A stretch of DNA of 64,000 nucleotides from Methylobacterium sp. DB0501 (GCF_011043735.1 NZ_JAAKGV010000010.1:124001-188000), one strand, 5' to 3'; shown: positions 49,518-60,628, counted from the first letter of the stretch. Made by a program: numbers and translations. The notes: generated by a model from the sequence alone, not told the origin.

Positions 49518-50657
49518 ATGCGGATGATCGGGTTGGACGCTCCGAGGCAGGCCGAGGCGAAGGAAGCCGGGGCGATGACCGCACTGGCGGCCGACGCGCC
49601 GTTCCTGGCCGCCTTCCGGGCGTGCGAGGCGCCGATGGTGATGACCGATCCCCACCGTCCCGACAACCCGATCGTCTTCGCCAACTCGGCCTTCTGCCGC
49701 CTCACCGGCTACGCGCCGAACGAGGTCGCCGGCCGCAATTGCCGCTTCCTGCAGGGACCCGACACCGACCCCGCCGCCATCGCCCGGGTGCGCGAGGCGG
49801 TGGCGCTCGGCGAGCCGCTGCAGATCGACATCCTGAACTACCGCAAGGACGGCCGCCCGTTCTGGAACGCCATGACCCTGACGCCGGTCCGGGACGAGGA
49901 CGGGACGCTGCGCTCCTATTTCGCGGTTCTGAGCGACGTGACCCGGGACCGGCAGGCCGAGCGGACGCTCGCGCAGGAGAAGGACGGGCTCGCCCAGGAC
50001 ATCGAGGCGCGCAACCGGGCGCTGCAATCCGCCCTCGACCAGCAGACCGCCCTGCTGCACGAGGTCGACCATCGGGTGAAGAACAACCTCCAGGTCATCT
50101 CCTCCCTGGTGCTGCTGAAGGCGCGGCGCGCCCGCGACGCCGCCTGCCGCGACGTGCTGCGCAGCATGGCCGACCGCATCGGGGCGCTCGCCACCGTCCA
50201 CCGCCTGCTCTACTCCCTCAGCGACGTCGCCCGCTTCGACCTGCGCGACTTCGCCGACGACTTCGCCGTCGAGCTCGAGGCCGGCCTCGATCCCGACCGG
50301 ATCGCCCTCACGGTCGACGTCGAGGCGGTGGCGGTGCCGGCCTCGATGGCCGCGCCCCTGGCGCTGCTGGTGCACGAACTTGCCGTCAACGCGGTCCGGC
50401 ACGCCTTTCCGGGCGAGCGCCGCGGCCGGGTCGCCATCACGGCGCGGGCGGACGGCGAGCGCCTGATCCTGGATGTCCGCGACGACGGCGTCGGCCTCTC
50501 GGCGCAATCCGACAACCCGGAGGGCTTCGGCCGCGACCTCGTCGGCATGCTGGTGCGCCAGCTGCGCGGGAGCCTCGCCTTCGAGGACCTGAATCCCGGC
50601 ACGCGGGCGCATGTCGTCCTGCCGCTCGAGGGCGGCGTCACGGGAGCCGGGCCTTGA
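49518..50657 (+). CDS. LOV-domain blue-light histidine kinase (HisKA_2 type)
   Basis: 379 residues (ATG 49518; 49524 and 49575 also in frame). LOV/PAS domain at about 32-143 with NSAFCRLTGYAPNEV and the flavin-adduct motif GRNCRFLQGPDTD, Cys75 being the photoactive residue. A coiled linker leads to the HisKA_2 box LLHEVDHRVKNNLQVISSLV with His185 as phospho-acceptor, then a HATPase domain (LALLVHELAVNAVRHAFPG, VRDDGVGL). Soluble. The next gene, in a TTGA overlap, is its likely response regulator. Such LOV kinases control general stress response or attachment in alphaproteobacteria. Confidence 0.9.
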   Translation: MRMIGLDAPRQAEAKEAGAMTALAADAPFLAAFRACEAPMVMTDPHRPDNPIVFANSAFCRLTGYAPNEVAGRNCRFLQGPDTDPAAIARVREAVALGEPLQIDILNYRKDGRPFWNAMTLTPVRDEDGTLRSYFAVLSDVTRDRQAERTLAQEKDGLAQDIEARNRALQSALDQQTALLHEVDHRVKNNLQVISSLVLLKARRARDAACRDVLRSMADRIGALATVHRLLYSLSDVARFDLRDFADDFAVELEAGLDPDRIALTVDVEAVAVPASMAAPLALLVHELAVNAVRHAFPGERRGRVAITARADGERLILDVRDDGVGLSAQSDNPEGFGRDLVGMLVRQLRGSLAFEDLNPGTRAHVVLPLEGGVTGAGP

Positions 50658-51112
50658 GCGGGGCGCCCTTGCGGATCCTGATCGTCGAGGACGAGGCGTT
50701 CATCGCCCTCGAACTCGAATGCCTGCTGGAAGAGGCCGGCCACGTGCCGGTCGGCGTCGCGAGCCGCTCGGCCGAGGCGATCGCACTCGCCCGCGACCTC
50801 GCCCCGGACGTCGCCCTCGTCGACATCCACCTCGCCGACGGCCCGACCGGCGTCGCGGTGGCGCAGGCGCTGAGCGCGCGGGCGGGGACGACGGTGCTGT
50901 TCACCACCGCCAACGCCAAGCGCGTCCCCGCGGATTTCGCGGGAGCGGCCGGTATCATCGCCAAGCCGTATTCGGAACGGGTGATCCGCGCGGCGCTCGC
51001 CTATGTGGGCGGGCGGTATCACGGCGGGGTGCCGGCGGAGCCGCCCGACGGGGTGGTGCTGGCGCCGGACCGGCGTGGCGACGATGGCCCGCGTCCCGAA
51101 GTGCCGGCTTGA
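50654..51112 (+). CDS. Single-domain response regulator
   Basis: 152 residues from TTG 50654, overlapping the kinase stop (TTGA); a second TTG at 50669 is possible, no ATG/GTG precedes the conserved text. Receiver domain LRILIVEDEAFIALELECLL, phospho-acceptor Asp57 in VALVDIHLADG, Thr in VLFTTANAK, Lys104 in IIAKPYSE. The 30-residue tail is Pro/Gly-rich with no output domain, so signalling would pass on to another protein. Translationally coupled to the LOV kinase. Confidence 0.9.
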   Translation: MSGAPLRILIVEDEAFIALELECLLEEAGHVPVGVASRSAEAIALARDLAPDVALVDIHLADGPTGVAVAQALSARAGTTVLFTTANAKRVPADFAGAAGIIAKPYSERVIRAALAYVGGRYHGGVPAEPPDGVVLAPDRRGDDGPRPEVPA

Positions 51113-51292
51113 GACGTCGTCCGCTCGATCGACCCAGCTGAAGTACAGTGCGCCCCTCTCCCGCTCGGGAAAGGAGATCCCGCGCAGTCTCGATCATGGG
51201 AAAAATCAGGCAGAAGCGGCGTGGCACCTGCCTCGTCCCAACGGTCGTTTTCAACGACCGTGGGTGTTCGCCGTCCCGGACGGGTGCGCGGC

Positions 51293-51883
51293 CTACGACA
51301 AGTCGTGCAGCGCCTTCCCCATCGGCGCGCCGATCGTAAGATCGGAGAATGCGACGCTCAACCCGGCGCGCTCCGGCGTGCAGCACATCGGCCCGACGCT
51401 GTAGGGTCCCGCGGGGAAGGGGCAGAGGCGCATCAGCGGCCAATGCCGACCGTCGGCCGACACCTGCAGCCGCAGCACCCCGGCAGCCACGGTCGCCCGC
51501 AGCCAGAAATCCCCGGGATCGTGACCGTAGGGTGCGGTCGCCCAGTCGGAGCGGTCGACCGTCAGCACGCTGCCGATCATCGGCAGACCGTCCGACCACT
51601 CGATCCCCGCCTTGACCCAGGCGTGGGAGGAGACACGCACCATCAATCCGGCCTGGTCGTACAACTCCCGGTACTGCGCCCGGACCCGCAGCTGCGCTGT
51701 GAAGTCGCCGGGGGTCGTCGCTCCGAGGAAGTGGCCGGTGTCGCGGGTGAAGCCGTAATGGGTCTCGCGCCAGAAATCCGTGGCGCGATCCGTCACGACG
51801 TGGAGGGCGTCGCCCTCCCGACGCCAGCTAGCGGGCTCGTTGAGCCAGATGCCACTCTCGAAGCTGCCGCTTTCGATGCCCAT
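51293..51883 (-). CDS. DUF1349-family beta-sandwich protein
   Basis: 196 residues from ATG 51883, which shares a base with the mutS stop (TGATG). LNEPASWRREGDALHVVTDR, FTAQLRVRAQYRELYDQAGL, MVRVSSHAWVKAGIEWSDG and HDPGDFWLRATVAAGVLRLQ define the DUF1349/YesU-like jelly-roll fold, related to carbohydrate-binding lectin folds. Cytosolic, function unknown. Coupling to mutS is likely only organisational. Confidence 0.82.
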   Translation of the reverse strand: MGIESGSFESGIWLNEPASWRREGDALHVVTDRATDFWRETHYGFTRDTGHFLGATTPGDFTAQLRVRAQYRELYDQAGLMVRVSSHAWVKAGIEWSDGLPMIGSVLTVDRSDWATAPYGHDPGDFWLRATVAAGVLRLQVSADGRHWPLMRLCPFPAGPYSVGPMCCTPERAGLSVAFSDLTIGAPMGKALHDLS

Positions 51884-54660
51884 CACCCGTCGGCCCGCGC
51901 CGCCTTCAGCCGGTAGAGCGCATCCAAGGCCTCCCGCGGGCTCAGGGAATCCGGGTCGATCCCGTCGAGGAGGAGGCCGACCGGGTCGGGCTTCTCGACC
52001 GGCGGGGCCGGCGGCGGGGCGGCCGGCACGGCGGCGAAGAGCGGCAGTTCGGCCGGGGCCTTCCTCCGTCCGGACCCGCCCTCCCCCCGCTCCAGCTCGG
52101 CAAGCAGCGCCTTGGCACGGGCGATCACGGGCGCCGGCAGGCCGGCGAGGCGGGCGACCTGGAGGCCGTAGGAGCGGTCGGCGGCGCCGGGCACCACCTC
52201 GTGCAGGAACACCACGTCGCCCTTCCACTCCGTCACCTTGAGGGTGGCGTTGGAAAGACGCTCGAGGCGCTGGGCGAGGCCCGTCAGCTCGTGGAAGTGC
52301 GTCGCGAACAGGGCCCGGCAGCCGTTCGTGCCGTGCAGGTGCTCCAGGCAGGCCCAGGCGATCGACAGGCCGTCGAAGGTCGCGGTGCCGCGGCCGATCT
52401 CGTCGAGCACGACGAGCGAGCGGCGGGTCGCCTGGTTCAGGATCGCCGCGGTCTCGACCATCTCGACCATGAAGGTCGAATGGCCCCGCGCCAGGTCGTC
52501 GGCGGCGCCGACGCGGGAGAACAGCCGGTCGACGAGGCCGAGATGGGCCGACGCCGCCGGCACGAAGGCGCCCATCTGCGCCAGCACCGCGATCAGCGCG
52601 TTCTGGCGCAGGAAGGTCGACTTGCCGCCCATGTTCGGGCCGGTGACGAGGAGAATCTGGCCGGCCGTGTCGCCCGACAGGTCGCAGGCATTGGCGATGA
52701 AGGCCTCGCCCGCCTTGGTCAAAGCCGCCTCGACGACCGGGTGGCGCCCGCCCTCGATCCGGAAGGCGAGGCCGTCATCGACGATGGGCCGGGTCCAGTT
52801 CAGCTCGACGGCGAGTTCCGCGTGCGAGGCGGCGACGTCGAGGGCGGCGAGCGCGCCCGCCGCCGCGACGATCGAGTCGGATTCCGCCATCACGGCCTTG
52901 GACAGGCTCTCGAAGATCTCGAGTTCGAGGGCGAGGCCCCGGCCCGCCGCATTGGCGATCCTGGTCTCCAGTTCGCCGAGTTCGACGCTGGTGAAGCGCA
53001 TCGCGTCCACCATGGTCTGGCGGTGGACGAAGGTGGCGCGCCAGGGATCCTTCAGCAGGGTCTCGCCGAAGGCCTGCGGCACCTCGATGAAGTAGCCGAG
53101 CAGGTTGTTGTGCTTGATCCGGAGCGTCCGGCAGCCGGTCTCGGACGCGTAGCGCGCCTGGAGCCCCGCAACGACCTGACGCGAATCGCGCTGGAGCGTG
53201 CGGGTCTCGTCGAGTTCAGTGCGGTAGCCCTCGCGCACGAAGCCGCCGTCGCGGCGCTGCAACGGCAGGTCGTCGGCGAGCGAAGCGGCGAGATCGTCGG
53301 CGAGTGCCTCGTCGAGGCCGGCGAGGATGCGGGCGGCCTTGCCGATCTCGCCCGGCAAGGCGCCCGCCCCTGCGAGCGCCGTGGCGATGCCGCGGGCGGC
53401 GAGCAATCCGTCGCGGAGCGCCGCGAGGTCGCGGGGCCCGGCGCGGCCGAGCGAGATCCGCGACAGGGCCCGGGCCATGTCGGGGGCCCGCGCCAGCTCG
53501 GCCCGGAGTTCGGTCCGCAGGCCCCCCTCGCCGACCAGAAATTCGACCGCGTCGTGTCGGCGCCGGATCAGCGCGAGGTCGGTCGAGGGTCCCGCCAGCC
53601 GCTCGGCGAGCAGCCGGGCGCCGGCGCCTCCCACCGTGCGGTCGATGGCGGCGAGCAGGCTCCCGGCCCGCTCGCCCGAGAGGGTGCGGGTGAGCTCCAG
53701 GTTCTGGCGCGTCGCCGCGTCGATCATCAGGCTCGCGCCCGCCGCCTGGCGGGTCGGCGGGCTGAGCGTCACCTTGGCGCCGAGCTGGGTGCGGGCGATG
53801 TAGTGCAGGACGGCGCCCGCCGCCGCGATCTCGACCCGGCTGAAGGCGCCGAACCCGTCGAGGGTCTGGACGCCGAACTGGTCCTTCACCGCCCGCTCGG
53901 CCGAGGCCGGATCCATGTCGCCGCGGCCGACCGGCGTGACAGCGGCCCGCGTGTCGCGCCACAGCCGGGCCAGCTCGGGATCCTGGTGGAGCGCGTCGCC
54001 CATCACGATCTCGCGTGGGTCGAGCCGGGCGATCTCCGCCGACAGGCCGGCGCCCTCGACCTCGCCGAGCGCGAAGCGCCCGGTCGAGATGTCGACGGCG
54101 GCAAGCCCATAGACCCAGGCCGAATCCGAGGCGCGCCGTCGCGCAAGCGCCAGGAGGATGTTGGCCCGCCCGGGATCGAGCAGGCGGTCCTCCGTGATGG
54201 TGCCGGGCGTGACGAGGCGCACCACCTCGCGGCGCACAACCGATTTCGAGCCGCGCTTCTTCGCCTCGGCCGGGTCCTCGGTCTGCTCGCAGACCGCGAC
54301 CCGGTGGCCGAGGCCGATCAGGCGCTGGAGGTAGTCGTCCGAGCGTTCCACCGGCACGCCGCACATCGGGATGTCGGCGCCGGCATGCTTGCCGCGGCGG
54401 GTGAGCACGATGCCGAGAGCCCGCGAGGCGGTCTCGGCATCCTCGAAGAACAGCTCGTAGAAATCCCCCATGCGGTAGAACAGCAGGGAATCGGGATTCG
54501 CCGCCTTGATCTCGATGTACTGCGCCATCATCGGCGAGACCTTGGCCTCGTCGTCGGGGGCGGCGGCCCGGCGGGTGCGGGCGGGCGGTGGGGGCGCCTC
54601 GTCGGCCGGCTCGCAAGCCTCCGAGCGAAGTAGGCGGCCGGTGTCGCTGTCCATCGTCAT
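51883..54660 (-). CDS. mutS: DNA mismatch repair protein MutS
   Basis: 925 residues, slightly longer than E. coli MutS (853). After a 40-residue acidic/Pro tail, domain I begins [20 protein letters not shown] and contains the mismatch-reading GDFYELF. ATPase domain: Walker [21 protein letters not shown], Walker B/signature [20 protein letters not shown] and [17 protein letters not shown]. Recognises mispairs and recruits MutL. Own promoter presumably in the 229-base gap upstream, which it shares with the divergent malic enzyme gene. Confidence 0.97.
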   Translation of the reverse strand: MTMDSDTGRLLRSEACEPADEAPPPPARTRRAAAPDDEAKVSPMMAQYIEIKAANPDSLLFYRMGDFYELFFEDAETASRALGIVLTRRGKHAGADIPMCGVPVERSDDYLQRLIGLGHRVAVCEQTEDPAEAKKRGSKSVVRREVVRLVTPGTITEDRLLDPGRANILLALARRRASDSAWVYGLAAVDISTGRFALGEVEGAGLSAEIARLDPREIVMGDALHQDPELARLWRDTRAAVTPVGRGDMDPASAERAVKDQFGVQTLDGFGAFSRVEIAAAGAVLHYIARTQLGAKVTLSPPTRQAAGASLMIDAATRQNLELTRTLSGERAGSLLAAIDRTVGGAGARLLAERLAGPSTDLALIRRRHDAVEFLVGEGGLRTELRAELARAPDMARALSRISLGRAGPRDLAALRDGLLAARGIATALAGAGALPGEIGKAARILAGLDEALADDLAASLADDLPLQRRDGGFVREGYRTELDETRTLQRDSRQVVAGLQARYASETGCRTLRIKHNNLLGYFIEVPQAFGETLLKDPWRATFVHRQTMVDAMRFTSVELGELETRIANAAGRGLALELEIFESLSKAVMAESDSIVAAAGALAALDVAASHAELAVELNWTRPIVDDGLAFRIEGGRHPVVEAALTKAGEAFIANACDLSGDTAGQILLVTGPNMGGKSTFLRQNALIAVLAQMGAFVPAASAHLGLVDRLFSRVGAADDLARGHSTFMVEMVETAAILNQATRRSLVVLDEIGRGTATFDGLSIAWACLEHLHGTNGCRALFATHFHELTGLAQRLERLSNATLKVTEWKGDVVFLHEVVPGAADRSYGLQVARLAGLPAPVIARAKALLAELERGEGGSGRRKAPAELPLFAAVPAAPPPAPPVEKPDPVGLLLDGIDPDSLSPREALDALYRLKAARADG

Positions 54661-54889
54661 GAGATCTTGAGCTGTCGTCAGGTCGGCGGCGAAATGGTCG
54701 GCCAGACTAACAGAGGCACGCGGCCACGCTCCAGACCGGCACAGCGGGGATGATGGGGATCGTCATCCCCGGCGGAAATGTCGTGCCGGCGGGCTTTAGC
54801 GCCGCAGCGCCGCTTGAGCCGGCCGGATCCTGGCCCTAAGGGACCTATCCCCAGACGTCTCAAACCTTGGTCGTAGAGAAGAGCCCGGC

Positions 54890-57181
54890 ATGAGCGAGTC
54901 CCGTCCCGTCACCCGCGGCAAGCGCCCGACCTTCACCGACCAGGAGGCGCTGCAATTCCACCAGCAGGGCCGGCCCGGCAAGCTGGAGGTGGTGGCGACG
55001 AAGCCGATGGCGACGCAGCGCGACCTATCGCTCGCCTACTCGCCGGGCGTCGCCGTGCCGGTGCTGGCCATCGCGGAGGATCCCGCGCTCGCCTACGACT
55101 ACACCGCCAAGGGCAACCTCGTGGCGGTGATCTCGAACGGCACCGCCATCCTGGGCCTGGGAAACCGCGGCGCGCTCGCCTCGAAGCCGGTGATGGAGGG
55201 CAAGGCGGTCCTGTTCAAGCGCTTCGCCGACATCGATTCCTTCGACCTCGAGGTCGGGACCGAGGATGCCGAGGCGTTCATCAACTGCGTGCGCTATCTC
55301 GGGCCCACCTTCGGCGGCATCAACCTGGAGGACATCAAGGCCCCCGAGTGCTTCATCATCGAGGAGCGCCTGCGGGAATTGATGGACATCCCGGTCTTCC
55401 ACGACGACCAGCACGGCACCGCGATCATCTCGGCGGCGGGCATCATCAACGCCCTGCACCTCACGGGCCGCGACATTTCCGAGGCGCGCCTCGTCGTCAA
55501 CGGTGCGGGGGCGGCGGGCATCGCCTGCATCGAACTCGTCAAGGCGCTCGGCTTCCGCTCCGAGAACGTGATCCTGTGCGACACCAAGGGCGTGGTGTTC
55601 CAGGGCCGCACCGAGGGCATGAACCAGTGGAAGTCCGCCCACGCGGTCGCGACCGCGAAGCGCACCCTCGAAGAGGCGATGGAGGGCGCCGACATCGTGT
55701 TCGGCCTCTCGGTCAAGGGCGCCTTCACCCCTGAGATGATCGCCTCGATGGCGCCGCAGCCGATCATCTTCGCGATGGCGAACCCGAACCCCGAGATCAC
55801 CCCCGAGGAGGTGGCCCAGGTCCGCGACGACGCCATCGTGGCGACCGGGCGCTCGGACTATCCGAACCAGGTCAACAACGTTCTGGGCTTCCCCTACATC
55901 TTCCGCGGCGCGCTCGACGTGCACGCCACCACGATCAACATGGAGATGAAGATCGCGGCGGCCGAGGCGCTGGCGGCGCTCGCCCGCGAGGACGTGCCGG
56001 ACGAGGTGGCGGCGGCCTACCAGGGCGCGCGGCCCCGCTTCGGGCGCGAATACATCATCCCGGTGCCGTTCGATCCGCGCCTCATCTTCACCATCCCGCC
56101 GGCGGTGGCCAAGGCGGCGATGGAGACCGGCGTCGCCCGCAAGCCCATCGACAACATGGACCGCTACCGGGCCCAGCTCTCGGCCCGGCGCGATCCCGTC
56201 GCCGGCACGCTCAACCGGGTGTTCGAGCGGGTGCGCAAGTACCCGAAGCGCGTCGTCTTCGCCGAGGGCGAGGAGGAGGTGGTGATCCGCGCCGCGATCT
56301 CCTTCGTCAACCAGGGCCTCGGCACCGCGATCCTGGTCGGGCGCGAGGACCGGGTGATGGCCAATGCCGAGGCCGCCGGCATCGATCTGGCCGGCCGCGA
56401 CAACATCGAGATCCACAACGCCGCGAAGTCGCACCGCAACAGCGTCTACGCGCAGTTCCTCTACGCCCGGATGCAGCGCAAGGGCTTCCTGTTCCGCGAT
56501 TGCCAGCGCCTGATCAACCAGGACCGCAACCACTTCGCGGCGTCGATGGTGGCGCTCGGCGACGCCGACGCGATGGTGACCGGCACCACCCGCAACTACT
56601 CGATCGCCCTCGAGGACGTGCGCCGGGTCATCGACCACAAGCCCGGCCACCGGGTGATCGGCGTCTCGCTCTGCCTCGCCCGCGGCCGGGTGGTGCTGGT
56701 GGCGGACACCGCGATCCACGAGATGCCGAGCGCCGAGGAACTCGCCGGCATCGCCATCGAGGCGGCCGGCGTCGCGCGGCGCCTCGGCTACGAGCCGCGG
56801 GTGGCGCTCCTCTCGTTCTCGACCTTCGGCTTCCCCAAGGCCGAGCGCGCCGAGAAGGTCCAGGAAGCGGTGCGGATCCTCGACGGGATGCGGGTCGATT
56901 TCGAGTATGACGGCGAGATGGCGGCCGACGTCGCGCTCAACAGGGACCTGCTCGCCCAGTACCCGTTCAGCCGCCTCAAGCAGCCGGCCAACGTCCTGGT
57001 GATGCCGGCCTTCCACTCGGCCTCGATCTCCACCAAGATGTTGCAGGAACTCGGCGGCGCCCAGGTTCTCGGGCCGCTGATCGTCGGCCTCGACAAGGCG
57101 GTGCAGATCGTACCGCTCGGGGCGACCGATTCCGACCTCGTCAACATGGCGGCGCTCGCCGCCTACAACATCGGCGGCTGA
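54890..57181 (+). CDS. maeB: NADP-dependent malic enzyme MaeB (with C-terminal phosphotransacetylase-like domain)
   Basis: 763 residues. N-terminal malic domain with [60 protein letters not shown]; Rossmann part with [20 protein letters not shown]. From about 440 the PTA-like domain ([20 protein letters not shown] to [20 protein letters not shown]), regulatory in MaeB and not catalytic. Converts malate to pyruvate and CO2, giving NADPH. Single gene. Confidence 0.95.
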   Translation: MSESRPVTRGKRPTFTDQEALQFHQQGRPGKLEVVATKPMATQRDLSLAYSPGVAVPVLAIAEDPALAYDYTAKGNLVAVISNGTAILGLGNRGALASKPVMEGKAVLFKRFADIDSFDLEVGTEDAEAFINCVRYLGPTFGGINLEDIKAPECFIIEERLRELMDIPVFHDDQHGTAIISAAGIINALHLTGRDISEARLVVNGAGAAGIACIELVKALGFRSENVILCDTKGVVFQGRTEGMNQWKSAHAVATAKRTLEEAMEGADIVFGLSVKGAFTPEMIASMAPQPIIFAMANPNPEITPEEVAQVRDDAIVATGRSDYPNQVNNVLGFPYIFRGALDVHATTINMEMKIAAAEALAALAREDVPDEVAAAYQGARPRFGREYIIPVPFDPRLIFTIPPAVAKAAMETGVARKPIDNMDRYRAQLSARRDPVAGTLNRVFERVRKYPKRVVFAEGEEEVVIRAAISFVNQGLGTAILVGREDRVMANAEAAGIDLAGRDNIEIHNAAKSHRNSVYAQFLYARMQRKGFLFRDCQRLINQDRNHFAASMVALGDADAMVTGTTRNYSIALEDVRRVIDHKPGHRVIGVSLCLARGRVVLVADTAIHEMPSAEELAGIAIEAAGVARRLGYEPRVALLSFSTFGFPKAERAEKVQEAVRILDGMRVDFEYDGEMAADVALNRDLLAQYPFSRLKQPANVLVMPAFHSASISTKMLQELGGAQVLGPLIVGLDKAVQIVPLGATDSDLVNMAALAAYNIGG

Positions 57182-57228
57182 TCGGCGGCCTTCGGGGTCG
57201 GCCTCGCCGGCCCCGCCCGTCCGCGACC

Positions 57229-57846
57229 TCAGGGCGAGGTCGCGGGTAGGGCCGGCTCCGCCGATCCGCCATGGTCCCGGGTCGCGGCCTCCTCCCGCGC
57301 CCGGTCCCTCGCCAGCTCCTCCGGCACCAGCGTCGCCGCATCCTGCCGCGCCGCCAGGGCCGCGAGCCCGACCGGACGATACGCCCAGGCATCGACCCCG
57401 ACGTCGCAGGAGCGGGTGGTGTCGGGCAGGGTGCCGTGGGTGTGGCCGTAGAGGTGGCGGGTGCCGCGCCACAGGCCGGGCCAGGCCCGGTGGGCGTAAT
57501 GGGCCAGGAACAGCCGCCACTCGCGGCCGTCCTCCCGCAGGGTGACCCGCGCGCTCTCGACCGGCGGATCGGCCCAGGGCAGGTCGAGGACGCGGTTGCT
57601 GTCGTGGTTGCCGCGCACCAGGCGCTTGACGCCGTTCAATCGTGAGAAGATCGCCGCGCAATGCTCGCGCCCGGCATGGGCCGCGAAGTCGCCGACATGC
57701 CAGACCTCGTCCTGCGGGCCGATCACGGCGTTCCAGTTCGCCACCAGGGTCTCGTCATGCGCCTCCAGCGAGGCGAACAGGCGGCCGCGCTGGCGCAGGA
57801 TGTGGGCATCGCCGAAATGCGTGTCGGCGGTGAAGAAGACGGCCAT
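57229..57846 (-). CDS. Metallophosphoesterase (YfcE/UDP-type small hydrolase)
   Basis: 205 residues from ATG 57846. FFTADTHFGDAHILRQRG, EVWHVGDFAAH, VKRLVRGNHDSN, FLAHYAHRAW and HLYGHTHGTLP are the five metal-binding blocks. The segment GRLFASLEAHDETLVANWNA is typical of the phage/bacterial group of MPE proteins annotated as phosphoesterase or phosphohydrolase. Cytosolic, substrate unknown. Overlaps an intergenic palindrome at its 3' end. The upstream frame to 57999 lacks an RBS. Confidence 0.82.
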   Translation of the reverse strand: MAVFFTADTHFGDAHILRQRGRLFASLEAHDETLVANWNAVIGPQDEVWHVGDFAAHAGREHCAAIFSRLNGVKRLVRGNHDSNRVLDLPWADPPVESARVTLREDGREWRLFLAHYAHRAWPGLWRGTRHLYGHTHGTLPDTTRSCDVGVDAWAYRPVGLAALAARQDAATLVPEELARDRAREEAATRDHGGSAEPALPATSP

Positions 57847-58076
57847 GCGCACCCGGATCGAGCGTGACGGATGCGGAATCACATGGGGCGACGCGCGACG
57901 GCGGCACGGGACGGATCGCCGCGCCGCCCGTCCCGTGCCGCGGGACCCTTGAGCCGCGGGACGGGCGACACGCACCGATCCCACCATCCTCCGCATCATC
58001 CCGTGCTTCGCTCGCGCGGCCCGGGATGATGCCGAGTGTCAGGATAACCGGCGAATCGCGTTCCGCCGGCCGGTCC

Positions 58077-58340
58077 TCAGTAGCTCCGCCCCGCGCCGTA
58101 GCCGTAGCCGTCGCGCGGGCGCACGCGGGCGCCGTAATCGACGTCGCGCTGGGAGCGGCGCTTGGCGAGGGCCCGGCCGGCGAGGCAGCCCGCCACGGCG
58201 CCGACCACGCCGCGCTCGGCGAGGTAGTGACCGGCGATGCCGCCGATGATCGCGCCCTTGATGCAGCCCTTAGCCTCCGCCGCACCGACGCCCATCAGGG
58301 TCATCGCCACCACGACCGCCGCCTTCGCCACGTTCCGCAT
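58077..58340 (-). CDS. Small exported glycine-zipper-like protein
   Basis: 87 residues, ATG 58340 with GGAGGAGCATC upstream, a very strong start. Signal peptide MRNVAKAAVVVAMTLMGVGA (cleavage near AEA). Mature part: CIKGAIIGGIAGHYLAERGV and VGAVAGCLAGRALAKRR with G-x-x-x-G spacing and two Cys, then an Arg/Tyr/Gly tail. This type is found in outer-membrane or periplasmic 17-kDa-antigen-like proteins. Function unknown. Confidence 0.75.
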   Translation of the reverse strand: MRNVAKAAVVVAMTLMGVGAAEAKGCIKGAIIGGIAGHYLAERGVVGAVAGCLAGRALAKRRSQRDVDYGARVRPRDGYGYGAGRSY

Positions 58341-58497
58341 GATGCTCCTCCGCTCTGCGAACGATTCAACAGCCAGGCTCGGAGAGCGTTCCGCCGCGGC
58401 AGCCGCGAAGGGGCGAACGGGCTTGCCGATGCGGTGGCCGTCAATGATTCTTTACCCATAAGCTGCTAGGACGGCGACGCTGATCCCCCGAGGTGCC

Positions 58498-60528
58498 ATG
58501 TCCGGACCAGGCAGCCAGGAAGCAGGCTCCGAGAGATCGCCCGCAGGCGGCGGCCCGGTCTTGCGCGCCTCGATCCGGCGCGACCAGCTCGAGGCCGTGC
58601 GCCTGAGCGTGCAGCAGGCCATCCCCGTCAACGCGATCCTCGGCGCCACCGGCGCCCTGGTCGCCGCCCAGGCCGGACAGTGGCGGGCGGGTCTCGCCTG
58701 GTTCGCGGTCTCCTCGGTCGTCAACCTGACCCGGATCGGCCTGTGCCGCGCGCCCTGCGCCGGCCTGTCCACCTCCGAGGCGTCGTCGCCCGACGCGGTC
58801 CGGGACGGCGCCCGGTCGGTCGATCGCCACCTGCGCCTCGCCACCCTGGCGGCGCTCCTGTCGGGCGTGGTCTGGTCCCTGGTGGCGCTTCTGTGCGGCG
58901 GCTACACCGCGCCGCAGACCCTGTTCTACCTCATCGTGACCTGCGGCATCACCGCGGGCTCGGTCACCCACGGCATCGCCTTCGCCGCCATCCCGGCCGC
59001 GTTCATCGCGCCGCCGCTCCTGACCGCGGCGGGCTGCCTCGCCTGGTCGGGCGGGTTCGACCGCACCTGCCTCGCCGTCACGGTGCTGCTCTACCTCGCC
59101 GCCCTGCTGCGGGCCACCGTCGAGACCGAGCGTGGCTTCCGCCGCACCTCGCGGCTGAAGAACGAGGCGACCGCGCTCGCGCGGGCCCGCCAGGAAGCCC
59201 ACGAACAGGCTTCGGCACTCGCCGACGAGATGCGCCGCCGCGCCACCCACGACGCGCTGACCGGGCTGATGAACCGGGCCGGCTTCGCGCATGGCGCGGA
59301 GGAGCGGATCGCGCAGCCCGGACCCGCCGCCTGCCTGATGCTGCTCGATCTCGACGGCTTCAAGTCGGTCAACGACGTCTACGGTCATTCGACCGGCGAC
59401 CGGGTGCTGGTCGAGGTGGCGCGGCGCCTGCGCCGGACCCTGCCGCCCGGGGCGCTGGCGGCCCGGTTCGGCGGCGACGAGTTCGCGGTCCTGTACGATC
59501 CGCCCTGCGACCTGCCGCCCGCGGACCTGGCCGCTTCCCTGATCGCCGCGGTCGTCGAGCCGTTCGAGAGCTTCGATGCCGGGCGCCTCGGGATCAGCAT
59601 CGGCCTGTGCCACGCCCACGGGCCCAGCCTGACCCAGATGCTGAGCTGCGCCGACGAGGCGCTCTACGCCGCCAAGGCCGCCGGGCGGAACCGCTTCCGG
59701 ATCTTCGACGAGACCTTGCGCGGACGCCTGGAGATGCGGCGCGACAGCGAGCGCGACCTCTCGCACGCGCTGGCCGAGAATGGGCTTGCCGAGAACGGGC
59801 TCTCGGTCTGGTTCCAGCCGATCTTCGGCGACGGCGGCCGCCGCATCGCCGGCCTCGAAGCCCTGGTGCGCTGGCATCACCCGGTCCACGGCTGGATCCC
59901 GCCCGGCGAGATCGTCGCCGCCGCCGCCCGGGCCGGGCTGACCGAGTCGCTCCTGCGCTTCATCCTGGAGCAGGTCTGCCGCGCGCTCCTCACCTTGCGC
60001 GCCGGCGGCGCGACCGACATCCGGGTGGCGATGAACGTCTCGCCGCGGGAGATGGCGCAGGTGCCGGTCGACGAGATCGTGCTCGGGCGCCTGCGGGCGC
60101 TGGGCCTGCCGCCCGCGCTCCTCGAGATCGAGATCACCGAGGAGACCGCCCTCGACATCGAGACGGTGCAGGACAAGCTGCTCGCCCTCTCCCGCGCCGG
60201 GATCGGGGTGGCGCTCGACGATTTCGGCATCGGCTACTCGTCGCTGGCCTCGCTGCGCCAGCTGAGGGCGGGGCGGGTCAAGATCGACCGCAGCCTGGTC
60301 ACCGGCCTGTCCACCTCGGACGACAAGCGCGGTCTGGTCCAGGCGGTGCTCGGCCTCGGCCGGGCCCTCGGCCTCGAAGTGGTGGCCGAGGGCGTCGAGA
60401 CCGCCGAGGACGTGGCGGCCCTGCACGCGCTCGGCTGCCCGTTCCTGCAGGGCTACCATCTCGGCCGGCCGGCCCCCGCCGAGCAGGCGCTCCGGCGGGT
60501 CCTGGCCTGCCGCCCGGACGCGGCCTGA
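58498..60528 (+). CDS. Membrane-anchored GGDEF-EAL c-di-GMP enzyme
   Basis: 676 residues. N-terminal 210 residues hold five to six membrane segments (for example LFYLIVTCGITAGSVTHGIA, LAVTVLLYLAALLRATVE) forming a MASE-like sensor. GGDEF domain: ATHDALTGLMNRAGFAHGAE, LLDLDGFKSVNDVYGHSTGD, active site RFGGDEFAVL (about 324). EAL domain: GLEALVRWHHPVHGWI (about 453), NVSPREMAQ, EIEITEETALD, VALDDFGIGYSSLASLRQL, KIDRSLV, VAEGVET and QGYHLGRP. Both active sites look intact, so it may be bifunctional. Confidence 0.93.
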   Translation: MSGPGSQEAGSERSPAGGGPVLRASIRRDQLEAVRLSVQQAIPVNAILGATGALVAAQAGQWRAGLAWFAVSSVVNLTRIGLCRAPCAGLSTSEASSPDAVRDGARSVDRHLRLATLAALLSGVVWSLVALLCGGYTAPQTLFYLIVTCGITAGSVTHGIAFAAIPAAFIAPPLLTAAGCLAWSGGFDRTCLAVTVLLYLAALLRATVETERGFRRTSRLKNEATALARARQEAHEQASALADEMRRRATHDALTGLMNRAGFAHGAEERIAQPGPAACLMLLDLDGFKSVNDVYGHSTGDRVLVEVARRLRRTLPPGALAARFGGDEFAVLYDPPCDLPPADLAASLIAAVVEPFESFDAGRLGISIGLCHAHGPSLTQMLSCADEALYAAKAAGRNRFRIFDETLRGRLEMRRDSERDLSHALAENGLAENGLSVWFQPIFGDGGRRIAGLEALVRWHHPVHGWIPPGEIVAAAARAGLTESLLRFILEQVCRALLTLRAGGATDIRVAMNVSPREMAQVPVDEIVLGRLRALGLPPALLEIEITEETALDIETVQDKLLALSRAGIGVALDDFGIGYSSLASLRQLRAGRVKIDRSLVTGLSTSDDKRGLVQAVLGLGRALGLEVVAEGVETAEDVAALHALGCPFLQGYHLGRPAPAEQALRRVLACRPDAA

Positions 60529-60628
60529 CCCCGGCCACCCCTTTTCGGATGAAGGGCCCGGGGGTGACCGGTGAGCCCGTCTCCGATAATCCGCCGCACA
60601 GCCCCCCCCGCCCACGAGACGCCGGATC

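Noticed and set aside
49064..51112. Long plus-strand frame (682 codons) ending with the response regulator
   Set aside because: Only the last 152 codons are a receiver domain; the upstream part is an off-frame reading of the AmpG-like and LOV kinase genes.
52201..54633. Open frame of 810 codons on the plus strand
   Set aside because: Antisense shadow of mutS, no recognisable motifs; mutS itself is unmistakable.
55025..57661. Open frame of 878 codons on the minus strand
   Set aside because: Antisense shadow of maeB; low-complexity composition.
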